Shown: piece after piece, positions 15,008 through 22,160 of the stretch | Numbering within the stretch: position 1 is the first letter of the stretch | How the letters are laid out: the number at the start of each line of letters is the position of its first letter | From: a virus | Virus record (IMG/VR): IMGVR_UViG_3300030109_004175 | Span: 1-22,160 of that record | Reading direction: 5' to 3' (one strand) | DNA length: 22,160 bases | Made by a program: the position numbers and the translations under genes | The notes under the pieces: model-generated | What the model saw: the letters and a program-made list of their open reading frames with translations, nothing else | Databases searched by the model: none | What the model was told of the DNA's origin: nothing

Positions 15008-17297
15008 AAAATCCAATCATTACTTTGATTTCTTCATCTTGCTCAAGGTTTCTAGTAATAGGCCTTATATTCTGTATGTATAAGACTTCTCCAGAGCCAA
15101 CATTTATTTCTGGTTCAGTAATTCCAGTTATTGTATGATTTGTTGATCCGGAAAATCCACCAGCGATGAAAGTTCCTCTAACATCACTTAAATGTAATTC
15201 TCCGGTGTTTCCGTTGGTAGCAGACCAATTTACAATTTTTCCAGTAACTGTTCCTTGCGTTAAACCGGAGTCCAATGACACCTGATAAAATTTATCATCA
15301 TTTGTATATGATGACGAACTCAAACTTCCTGTTGAGTCCTGAATTATCAATTTTGATGTTGTTGAATAAGTCTTTTCTAGTGTATCTTCATCCTGAACAT
15401 CTGACAATCTGTTTGCCCTAACAATGCCCTGATGTCCTGCAAACGATTTAAATTCACATGTTACACCTTCTCCACCTTCAAATTGTTTTATAAGTTCTCC
15501 CATTTTTCTTTCTACCACACCAGCCTCAGCCCAATCCACACCCGTTGCAGTTCCCTCTAAATTATACTCTACAAATTGTGGAGTTGCGGTAAAGGAATTG
15601 CTAGTTACATCAATTATCAATTCTCTGATATTACTATTCCACGAATGAACAGTTCCTGTGGCAGTTACATCGCCATTGACTTGTTTTACAGTATATCCCA
15701 CAGTCCAATTTCCTAAGTTACCAGTGGACAAAGGAGTAAACACAACTCTAACTAATTTTGATGCTGGATCTTCAGTTACGAAATTTCCCTGAACATTCGA
15801 CAATTTTAGCGTTCCCAAGGCTCCATTTATATCTGCATTCCATTCTTCAACTTTCCCTGTTGCTCTGGAAGTATCTCCTACTACTGTATTTCCAACAGTG
15901 AAAGCACTGCTTGTTAATGCTTGATCCATGTAGTATGGTCTATTTACCGATAATTGTTTCAACCTTGTAATTTCTGTTCCTGCCACCACACCTTCAGATG
16001 TTCCTCCTTTTAGTTTTGGATTTTTTACTATGGAGACTTGTCTGAATTGATTTCCACTTGGGAAATCTGTATCTGAACCTTTGAGAACAGACCTAATCAT
16101 AATTTTTGAAGCGTCAAGTTCCTTTATGATGTTACTGGCATGTCCATTATAAGGAGGAATAGAAGAACTAAATGTTGGTCCTGCAATATTGTCACTTCCT
16201 ATGTTTCCACCAGAAACTGATTTGGGAAAGACATCTACTTCTGCTATTGTATAATTTTTTCCTCTATTGATTATATTTAAGGATTTAATTTCATATCTCG
16301 AATTCAATAGAGGAACCGCATCAGCAGAAGAGCCGTCTCCATTTATTACAACATTAGGAATAATTTGGTATCTCGATCCTGCACTTCCATCTACTGGAGG
16401 AGAAACAGCAAATTCTAATCCTTCTGTAAAATAAACTCGTCTATCAGCAGGAACATAACTTGTGATTGTTCTTTTTTGTCCTACGCCGGGACCACTTGTG
16501 ATGTAAATCGAGTATCCCTTGTAGTAGTCTGTTTCTGTGCTTTCGGATGCCGGAAGAGTTATGTGTTTTTCGCCGACATTAGAAATGAGTGCAACTTCTT
16601 GATCAGCAAGTTCGGTGTTGGTTGAACTTTCTGAAGATTTTATCCATTGTGCTGCCGTTAGACTGGATACAGGAACAGTTGTTTTTATAGAATCTATTGC
16701 ACCAACAGTAGAATCTTGTTGAGCGTTCCATTGATTCAACATTGGTGGTGTGTTGTCATTGGCAAATTTTACAGGAATATAACTTCCGGTTGTAAAATCA
16801 GAGGCATCTTCCAGAACTTTACCCATAAACAACCACCTATATCCATCACTGGTGGTAACTACTGGAGTGTTAGTATGATCTGGTTCATATTGTGATGCGG
16901 CACCACCTGCATTTTCTATACATTTATATACATTACCAGTAGTGGTATGAACATAAAATGCGGTAGAACCGGAGTGTATGTTTGTTGTGTGATCATATTC
17001 GGGGTAAACTTGACCATATGTCCAATCTTGACGACTAATCATATGGTAAATATTTCTAGACGAAATTCTCTTTGCAACAACAGAATCTCGAAGTGCATAA
17101 TTATGCTTTTCTACAGAATCAACATTTGAGGGTGCATTCCCAGAGTCGTCTGCGTCAGCACCGTAAGGTTCGTTCACCCACGAATCAACTTTACCGAAGT
17201 AAAGAAAATATTGATTTGTGTTGTCGTTGTTAAAGTCATTTGCTAAATCTTCAGCAAACGAAATAGAAAATGATTTGTTCATAGCATCAGAAGCCAT
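15006..17297 (-). CDS. 8: Baseplate wedge protein gp8, enlarged by an internal repeat insertion
   Basis: gp8 is a baseplate wedge subunit. Ends and core match T4 gp8: FLYFGKVDSWVNE (31-43), HMISRQDWTYGQVYPEYD (85-102), VYKCIE (123-128), SDGYRWLFMGKV (150-161), FRQVSIVKNPKL (418-429), and the C-terminus SGEVLYIQNIRPITRNLEQD running on to VMIGF. T4 gp8 has 334 residues and this one 763. About 190 extra residues lie between the SDGYRW and FRQ motifs, and about 305 (430-734) lie between FRQ and the C-terminal strand. The second insertion contains three copies of a G-V-x-x-W ... L-x-L-S-x-V-x-G-x-F pattern. It starts 9 bases after gp7. The end motifs make the assignment strong, and the insertions are of unknown role. 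Confidence 0.93.
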   Translation of the reverse strand: MASDAMNKSFSISFAEDLANDFNNDNTNQYFLYFGKVDSWVNEPYGADADDSGNAPSNVDSVEKHNYALRDSVVAKRISSRNIYHMISRQDWTYGQVYPEYDHTTNIHSGSTAFYVHTTTGNVYKCIENAGGAASQYEPDHTNTPVVTTSDGYRWLFMGKVLEDASDFTTGSYIPVKFANDNTPPMLNQWNAQQDSTVGAIDSIKTTVPVSSLTAAQWIKSSESSTNTELADQEVALISNVGEKHITLPASESTETDYYKGYSIYITSGPGVGQKRTITSYVPADRRVYFTEGLEFAVSPPVDGSAGSRYQIIPNVVINGDGSSADAVPLLNSRYEIKSLNIINRGKNYTIAEVDVFPKSVSGGNIGSDNIAGPTFSSSIPPYNGHASNIIKELDASKIMIRSVLKGSDTDFPSGNQFRQVSIVKNPKLKGGTSEGVVAGTEITRLKQLSVNRPYYMDQALTSSAFTVGNTVVGDTSRATGKVEEWNADINGALGTLKLSNVQGNFVTEDPASKLVRVVFTPLSTGNLGNWTVGYTVKQVNGDVTATGTVHSWNSNIRELIIDVTSNSFTATPQFVEYNLEGTATGVDWAEAGVVERKMGELIKQFEGGEGVTCEFKSFAGHQGIVRANRLSDVQDEDTLEKTYSTTSKLIIQDSTGSLSSSSYTNDDKFYQVSLDSGLTQGTVTGKIVNWSATNGNTGELHLSDVRGTFIAGGFSGSTNHTITGITEPEINVGSGEVLYIQNIRPITRNLEQDEEIKVMIGF
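15138..15899 (-). repeat. Three diverged beta-module repeats inside gp8
   Basis: Within gp8, residues about 467-512, 532-575 and 671-720 follow one pattern: an aromatic plus VG start, then TGKVEEW / TGTVHSW / TGKIVNW, then LKLSNVQGNF / LIIDVTSNSF / LHLSDVRGTF. They are protein-level repeats with no obvious DNA-level identity, so they are old. Similar units occur in gp7 and gp14. Confidence 0.65.
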
Positions 17298-17306
17298 TTT
17301 TATCCC

Positions 17307-19520
17307 CTAAACCGTATATCCATGATCGCTGTGGAACTGCCATGAAGCATCTAATTTAACCACACTTTGAAAATCAAGATGCTTTACTTTCTGTCTGATT
17401 GTTTCTGTTGACATACCACCAGTTCCTATGTAAGTAACGGAAACACTCCCGTCAATATTATTTATCTCTTGTATAGTTCCATTCTCAAAATCTACCCCAG
17501 ACAAAGATTGAATTTTTAATGTATTTCCGGTTCCACCAGAAATGCCAGGAATCCAATCTTTCACTATTCCTCTTCTGGTATTTCCTGTTTCATTATCCAT
17601 TTGGGTAACAACATTTCCTATGTTGAAATCGTAACCGGCAGTATATCCAGTTTGTGTTTCGGAAAATGTTTGAACAGAAATTGAAGTATCAAATCCAGCA
17701 TCAGATATTGGTGATTGTTCGATGTCCCAATATGCTGTTGCACCAAATGAAGTTGCACCTTGTGTCAAACCACCATTCGGTCCAGTTATATGTGTGTGAG
17801 AAGCAAACTCATATACGGTTCCATTTCCCATAGTAACATGTTCAATGATAGCAGTTGCTCCGCCAGTCCCTATTATTTCTTCTCCGGTAGTGAACCCAAG
17901 TGCAGTTCCACCACCGTGTGTGTATATAAACATTGTTCCGCCTGTAGCACTGTTCCTACTCCATGCAAATATTGTTCCTGTGACACCACTGGTTGAACCA
18001 CTTATTGATTCTCCGTTTCTAAAGGAACCTAAAGTATACCCACCACCAAATGTTGCAGTTCCGGTTTTAATTGCCAATCTGCCTCCGGTATTCCCCAGAC
18101 AGTGATTGGCGCCAGTTGAACCTGGCTGGAATCCTCTTGGGTATAAATCTACTGCTCCCCCACCGGCTCCAGTCGTTCCTCTTAAATTGTCTTGAGTGTC
18201 TAGTGTATATGCAGTGTATCTTCCAATGACTGGTATTTTTGATTGTTTTATGATTGAACTATATGGTATAGAAGAAGTAGCAGAATTAAATATTGATATG
18301 TTTCCAAACAATTTATTTCCTGCGGGGTGTACTAATTTTTTTATTCTGCTCTTGTAGTCTGCCAAAGAAACTTCTGATTTTAAAACATAAGAATATTCCT
18401 GATATAGATTGTTATCTCTTATCCTTTTATTGGAACTCAGATGACCATCATTGTTGGCATAATATCCCGGATACAAACAAAGAGCATTTAAATTTACAGA
18501 ACCAGAAGCACCTTGTCCACTGCTAGATCTAAAGTTAATTGGAAGTTTTGTAATAGTTGTAGAACTAGTTTTATAATCCACACCAAAATTATCTATTCTT
18601 CCAGATTTTACTTTGCCGGTTGATGTTTGTACCTCTGAAACAGAACCTTTCGCCCCCACTCCAGAAAAATAAGAATCAGAAGTTTCATCAATGTTAATTT
18701 CATCACCCGACCTGTATCCCACTCCACCATCGTGTATTTCCACAGCAGAAGGAATTGAATATATTCTTTCTCTTAATTTTGTTCCGTCATCTAATATAGA
18801 AATGACATCAGATCCTTGAGTGAATGTTCCATTTATATCGGTTAAAAATAATTCTGTTACTGTGTATTGGTTAAGTTGATATTGATATACACTTTCAACA
18901 TTAGCATAAGCAGTGACACTACCACCCAGAACAGAATCTATTTGTTGCACCGATTTATTTTTCATTGAGAAGTTTTGGGTTCCGTTGTTGCTTGTAATTT
19001 TGATAGATTTTTTTTCTACCCACTTTCCGTCAGAAAGTCTCATTATGTCTTTCTTGGGATAGTAAAAATCTATGTCACTGTCGTACAAAATTCTAAACAA
19101 AAATTGATAGGACTTTTCGGAACCTTTTGAACTGTAAAAATCTGTCACATTCTTTAAGATTGTCTTCTTATTTGTTTCTTCACCAGATGAAAGTTTTGCA
19201 AAAACTTTTGGAAACTCATGGAGGTAATTGTCTTTAAAGTATTCTATAAAAGAATCTAAAGTTAAATCAATGTCAAGAGTGTCCATTAATGTGGAAGAAG
19301 TTCCGTGTGGATTTTCTTTTTGATTCGACCATTCATAATACGCCTCTATAAACGATACAAATTTTGAATGGTCATCGTTTACAAATTCGGGAAGATATTC
19401 TGATACTGTTGAATGAAAAGGATTTGCACCTTCTTCTTTTTTACCAGAAAGGAGCGAAACAACCATCGTTGGTTGTTCGTCTGGCTGTGCCGCGCCTTGA
19501 TTAAAAAGTAAAAATGTCAT
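17307..19520 (-). CDS. 7: Baseplate wedge protein gp7, short form
   Basis: gp7 is a wedge subunit that nucleates wedge assembly with gp10 and gp8 in T4. The match is to the C-terminal third of T4 gp7: FVNDDHSKFVSFIEAYYEWS (46-65), FYSSKGSEKSYQFLFRILYD (128-147; T4 has FYSTKGIEASYKFLFKVLYN), and SYVLKSEVSLADYKSR followed by VHPAGNKLFG (377-406). The roughly 650 N-terminal residues of T4 gp7 (1032 residues) are absent. In their place the C-terminus carries about 300 Gly/Thr-rich residues with two modules (about 498-561 and 631-691) resembling those in gp8. It sits between gp6 and gp8 as in T4. The start follows the gp6 stop as TGATAAATG, with GGTGGG upstream. Confidence 0.92.
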   Translation of the reverse strand: MTFLLFNQGAAQPDEQPTMVVSLLSGKKEEGANPFHSTVSEYLPEFVNDDHSKFVSFIEAYYEWSNQKENPHGTSSTLMDTLDIDLTLDSFIEYFKDNYLHEFPKVFAKLSSGEETNKKTILKNVTDFYSSKGSEKSYQFLFRILYDSDIDFYYPKKDIMRLSDGKWVEKKSIKITSNNGTQNFSMKNKSVQQIDSVLGGSVTAYANVESVYQYQLNQYTVTELFLTDINGTFTQGSDVISILDDGTKLRERIYSIPSAVEIHDGGVGYRSGDEINIDETSDSYFSGVGAKGSVSEVQTSTGKVKSGRIDNFGVDYKTSSTTITKLPINFRSSSGQGASGSVNLNALCLYPGYYANNDGHLSSNKRIRDNNLYQEYSYVLKSEVSLADYKSRIKKLVHPAGNKLFGNISIFNSATSSIPYSSIIKQSKIPVIGRYTAYTLDTQDNLRGTTGAGGGAVDLYPRGFQPGSTGANHCLGNTGGRLAIKTGTATFGGGYTLGSFRNGESISGSTSGVTGTIFAWSRNSATGGTMFIYTHGGGTALGFTTGEEIIGTGGATAIIEHVTMGNGTVYEFASHTHITGPNGGLTQGATSFGATAYWDIEQSPISDAGFDTSISVQTFSETQTGYTAGYDFNIGNVVTQMDNETGNTRRGIVKDWIPGISGGTGNTLKIQSLSGVDFENGTIQEINNIDGSVSVTYIGTGGMSTETIRQKVKHLDFQSVVKLDASWQFHSDHGYTV
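17448..18029 (-). repeat. Two beta-module repeats in the C-terminal extension of gp7
   Basis: Residues 498-561 (GSFRNGESISGSTSGVTGTI, then FAW, then FTTGEEIIG) and 631-691 (DFNIGNVV, then GIVKDW, then LKIQSLSGVDFENG) share the layout of the gp8 repeats. Recognised by eye at protein level only. Confidence 0.55.
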
Positions 19521-19523
19521 TTA

Positions 19524-21488
19524 TCAATACCCACCATATCCACCACCACCACCACCACCACTGGATGAACTAGATGATGAACTGCTAGATGATGAACTGC
19601 TAGATGATGAACTGCTAGATGAACTGGATGATGTTCCGCTCGAAGTAACAGAAATGCTTGACTGTGAAATTGATGTTTTATAAGGATCATATGATTCTAC
19701 AGTAACCAAAAGTGAATTAGGATCAGCAACATCTATTACCAATATAGAACCTCTTTCCGACAGAATGTCTTTATTTGCAGGAACTGCATCTATCAGGAGG
19801 TTGGTGTTTTCTACAGATACTGGAGAAAAGGAATTTAAAGTAATAGTTCCTTTTTCATAATCAACATCACCAACATCAGATGAGATATAGTTCTTTGAAT
19901 CGGAAAGCCATTCATACATTCTAAGTTTTCCATTCCCATCATCATCTAAGTATGATGTGCATGTTGTACCATCATCTTTTTTGTATGTGAATCCAGTAGA
20001 TGATATTACAGGATGGTGTCCATCGTGTGGATGATAGAATGGGTTGTAGTATTTAATCGTATAGGTTTTATTTTCATTTATCGTCGGTGTGATTCTTCTC
20101 TGCATGACAACGGAAGTTTCATTTCCTAGTATCGATTCGTCGGAGTCATCAATTTCTTTGATAAACTTCGAATACCTAAAATTATTGCCAAACATTTCTA
20201 ATTTTGTGTTTTTGTATAGCATTATCTGTGCTTCTACTAAAGCCTTTAAGTCTGAAGCACTAATAGCAGTTTTATCTGCATCAAAAAATACATTCGATGA
20301 AACCTTTAAGTAAATATAGGTTGGATCGACAACATCAGGAACAACACTTACTACATTTTGTTCTTTGATTAAATTCTGTAAACTTATTTTCTCTTCGTTG
20401 TTTAGGAAACTAGAATTTGTAGGTTTTACCGAGACGAAAACTTTACCGTACTCTGGAGGATCGTTATCTTCTCCTCCCCAAACAAAAACATCAGATGCAT
20501 TTGTGTAGTTTGAAGAAATATATGACTTATAGTCGTTGACAGTGACATTTCTGTTTTGAGACTGATATGATTTTGGAGCATTGTTTTTAATAGAATCTAT
20601 ACTTTCCTTCGAAGAACCTCCATTTGATGATGTGACAATAGAGATACTAGAAAGATTTGAAATATTATTGGATGTGAATGCACTTGAATCTACATTACCG
20701 ATACCATTAGCATCCGACCCATTGGTGATTAAATATTCTACAACAACTAAGTTTCCGTCGTCCAGACCTTTTCCTAAAATTCCATCGCCAAAATAAATCT
20801 CATATTGTCCTGTCTCTGTTTCTTGTAGAAAATATACCTTGCTCGTAGAAGTTAATGCTGTAACATCAGATACCTCCAACCAAGAATCCGAATATCCGGT
20901 TGTATCAGTCTCTGATTTTTGAACCTTTACTAGAATTTTGCTTGTGTCTACATTATTCTCTGGTATTATAAATCTTTGAGTAGACATGTTATTGTCTTTT
21001 ACATAACTTGCAACTCTCCATGTTCCTTCTACAAGGGTAACATTTCTTGCAATTTTTTGTGTAGCATTAAGAACTTCAAAAGTTTCAATTTCAGTGTTGC
21101 TAAATGTATAAGACACACTGTCCTTTACTCCTTTAAAGTTAGTTCTTTTTGTGAGATATGTGGTTGTTTCGTCTGCATCATCTATTGTAATATCAACGAC
21201 TGCGGTTGATGCCATTTTTGATCTTGGTGTGTACCCCAAAGCCTTTGCGTGTGAAACCACAGAAGTTCTTTTTATTGCACTATCCAAGAACATTTCGTTC
21301 GCTAACATATTGTTGTAAAATCCCTGATAATGGGTGACATATGCCAATAAGTCCAACAATACCGATGTTCCGGATCCTTCAAAGTCAAAATCAGTAAATT
21401 CATCAAGACCACTGAGATATGATTTCAAATTATCTCGTATACCAAAAAAGTCTAAACTGTTTATTTCAATCTTTCTATTACTATTCAT
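19524..21488 (-). CDS. 6: Baseplate wedge protein gp6 with a serine/glycine tail
   Basis: gp6 forms the iris-like ring that joins wedges around the baseplate hub. The product has 654 residues (T4 gp6 is about 660). Its N-terminus shows the family pattern: INSLDFFGIRDNLKSYLSG (8-26), FDFEGSGTSVLLDLLAYVTH (34-53), NMLANEMFLDSAIKRTSVVS and AKALGYTPRS. The middle has GQYEIYFGDGILGKGLDDGN, shared with gp6/gpJ-type baseplate proteins. The C-terminus is odd: 24 consecutive serines (620-643), seven glycines, then YGGY. The ATG overlaps the gp25 stop (ATGA), and GGAGA (21496-21500) precedes it by 7 bases. Order gp25-gp6-gp7-gp8 indicates a compact wedge operon. Confidence 0.94.
   Translation of the reverse strand: MNSNRKIEINSLDFFGIRDNLKSYLSGLDEFTDFDFEGSGTSVLLDLLAYVTHYQGFYNNMLANEMFLDSAIKRTSVVSHAKALGYTPRSKMASTAVVDITIDDADETTTYLTKRTNFKGVKDSVSYTFSNTEIETFEVLNATQKIARNVTLVEGTWRVASYVKDNNMSTQRFIIPENNVDTSKILVKVQKSETDTTGYSDSWLEVSDVTALTSTSKVYFLQETETGQYEIYFGDGILGKGLDDGNLVVVEYLITNGSDANGIGNVDSSAFTSNNISNLSSISIVTSSNGGSSKESIDSIKNNAPKSYQSQNRNVTVNDYKSYISSNYTNASDVFVWGGEDNDPPEYGKVFVSVKPTNSSFLNNEEKISLQNLIKEQNVVSVVPDVVDPTYIYLKVSSNVFFDADKTAISASDLKALVEAQIMLYKNTKLEMFGNNFRYSKFIKEIDDSDESILGNETSVVMQRRITPTINENKTYTIKYYNPFYHPHDGHHPVISSTGFTYKKDDGTTCTSYLDDDGNGKLRMYEWLSDSKNYISSDVGDVDYEKGTITLNSFSPVSVENTNLLIDAVPANKDILSERGSILVIDVADPNSLLVTVESYDPYKTSISQSSISVTSSGTSSSSSSSSSSSSSSSSSSSSSSSSGGGGGGGYGGY
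19560..19631 (-). repeat. 15-bp tandem repeat encoding the poly-serine tail of gp6
   Basis: Three perfect copies of a 15-bp unit (plus strand GATGATGAACTGCTA) lie at 19573-19617, with degenerate flanks covering 19560-19631. Each unit encodes five serines with mixed codons (AGC AGT TCA TCA TCT). A GGT triplet repeat follows for the glycines (19542-19559). Confidence 0.9.
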
Positions 21489-21883
21489 CGCAATCTCTCC
21501 AATAAGATGCTTACTGTTTCAACTGATGGTTGATTTACTATTTGATATTCTATTGTTAAATCGTATGCGTTTTTTCTGACATTTTGTAACACTCTAATAT
21601 CTAACAATTGTATTCTTGGCTCATATCTTCTCACTACATCATAAATAGATTTTCTAATTTCTACTCTTGTGAGGGGAGAATCTGGCTCAAACAATAGTTT
21701 TCTAATTTTTGAATTGATATTTGGCTGGAAGGGTTTATCAAACTTACCCATCATAATAAGATTTCTTAAGGATTGTTTGACAGCATCTTTGTTTTTTAGT
21801 TGCACAACATCCCCTGTGACTGGATGTGCAACGAAATCCAAATCTAAATCCTTATATCGTGCTTGTTTTGATTGTCCTGCCAT
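21485..21883 (-). CDS. 25: Baseplate wedge protein gp25
   Basis: gp25 is the small wedge subunit that contacts the sheath and is related to a type VI secretion lysozyme-like baseplate component. The product has 132 residues, as in T4. It shows the family layout: AVKQSLRNLIMMGKFDKPFQ (34-53), INSKIRKLLFE (56-66), PLTRVEIRKSIYDVVRRYEP (70-89) containing the invariant EPR (88-90), and a C-terminal hairpin (YDLTIEYQIVN). It starts 3 bases after the preceding stop and overlaps gp6 by 4 bases. In T4 this gene lies apart from gp6-gp8, so its position directly before gp6 is a rearrangement relative to T4. No strong SD is visible. Confidence 0.95.
   Translation of the reverse strand: MAGQSKQARYKDLDLDFVAHPVTGDVVQLKNKDAVKQSLRNLIMMGKFDKPFQPNINSKIRKLLFEPDSPLTRVEIRKSIYDVVRRYEPRIQLLDIRVLQNVRKNAYDLTIEYQIVNQPSVETVSILLERLR
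21496..21500 (-). promoter_or_regulatory. Ribosome binding site of gp6
   Basis: GGAGA on the minus strand, inside the end of gp25 and 7 bases before the gp6 ATG at 21488. It supports the ATGA-overlap start. Confidence 0.65.
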
Positions 21884-21886
21884 ATT

Positions 21887-22160
21887 CTATTTATGCTCAA
21901 TTTTTCTCTTTTGATTGATTAATTCTACTTCAATTAAAGATTGGCTTCTGTTCATCCAATCCTCTACCAATTCTTCGTCTATGTCGTCTACTTTGTTCCA
22001 ACTACACCATTGACCCATAATATATCCCATTATCATGTTGTTTCTTCTTATGGGAAGAACAGCAAATGCGATAACATTTCCACTTTCCATGTGCTGTTTG
22101 GCGTAGGAGTCTTCCATCTTGTTGACATACTGCAAGATTCCCTCGTCTTTCCTTACCAAC
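21887..22160 (-). CDS. Partial protein of unknown function upstream of gp25, GAF-like C-terminus
   Basis: The open frame runs from the window edge to a TAG at 21887-21889, giving about 90 residues. A TTG codon right at the edge (22159) could be a start, but the true start is probably outside. Visible features are a helical first part, a two-strand core (NVIAFAVLPIRRN, then MIMGYIMGQW), and a C-terminal helix with LVEDWMNRSQSLIEVELINQ. Strand, turn with Gly-Tyr, aromatic, acidic loop and final long helix recall the end of a GAF domain, but I see no ligand motif. It is 3 bases upstream of gp25 and co-oriented, so it is co-transcribed with the wedge genes. The function is unknown. Confidence 0.7.
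   Translation of the reverse strand, partial: LVRKDEGILQYVNKMEDSYAKQHMESGNVIAFAVLPIRRNNMIMGYIMGQWCSWNKVDDIDEELVEDWMNRSQSLIEVELINQKRKIEHK

Noticed and set aside
21886-21900. CATAAATA on the minus strand, one base off the T4 late promoter TATAAATA, just before gp25
   Set aside because: It spans the end and stop codon of the upstream gene and would place the transcript start at or within the gp25 start codon. A chance match is likely in AT-rich DNA.

Overview
The window is part of the virion-structure region of a T4-like (contractile-tailed, tevenvirus-type) bacteriophage. Seven products match T4 proteins that I recall: gp25, gp6, gp7, gp8, gp13, gp14 and gp15. Both terminase subunits, gp16 and gp17, are also present. 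The DNA is AT-rich. The streamlined gene order, and the filling of the gp9-gp12/wac interval by a giant DUF4815-type protein and modular glycine-rich fibres, look like marine T4-like phages (cyanophage or pelagiphage type). That host guess is inference: no host-diagnostic gene, such as a photosynthesis gene, lies in the window.

Every gene is on the minus strand, so transcription runs from high to low coordinates. In that order: a partial unknown gene (21887-22160); baseplate wedge genes gp25, gp6, gp7 and gp8 (21883 to 15006); a 1733-residue DUF4815-type structural protein (14992-9791); a 79-residue coiled-coil protein; a 472-residue fibre-like protein; a 109-residue free-standing fibre-tip-like domain; a 670-residue tail-collar fibre; a 722-residue unrecognised Trp/Tyr/Cys-rich protein; a 93-residue unknown; the neck and tail-completion genes gp13, gp14 and gp15; small terminase gp16; and the first 98 codons of large terminase gp17, cut by the window edge. 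Genes overlap by a few bases (ATGA, TAATG and TGATG junctions) or are separated by at most 51 bases. No tRNA, mobile element, CRISPR array or convincing terminator was seen, and no stretch of more than 300 bases lacks a gene.

The genes fit a late programme. The wedge proteins build the baseplate, and the fibre-type proteins probably provide host recognition. gp13, gp14 and gp15 close the head-tail junction, and gp16/gp17 package DNA.

The most interesting observation is that gp7, gp8, gp14 and probably the DUF4815 protein all carry extra copies of what looks like one small beta-rich insertion module. This makes gp8 and gp14 much larger than in T4. Other points of note are a 24-serine plus glycine/tyrosine tail on gp6 built from a 15-bp tandem repeat, a gp7 without the large N-terminal part of T4 gp7, domain sharing among three consecutive fibre genes, and the novel 722-residue protein in the receptor-binding neighbourhood.
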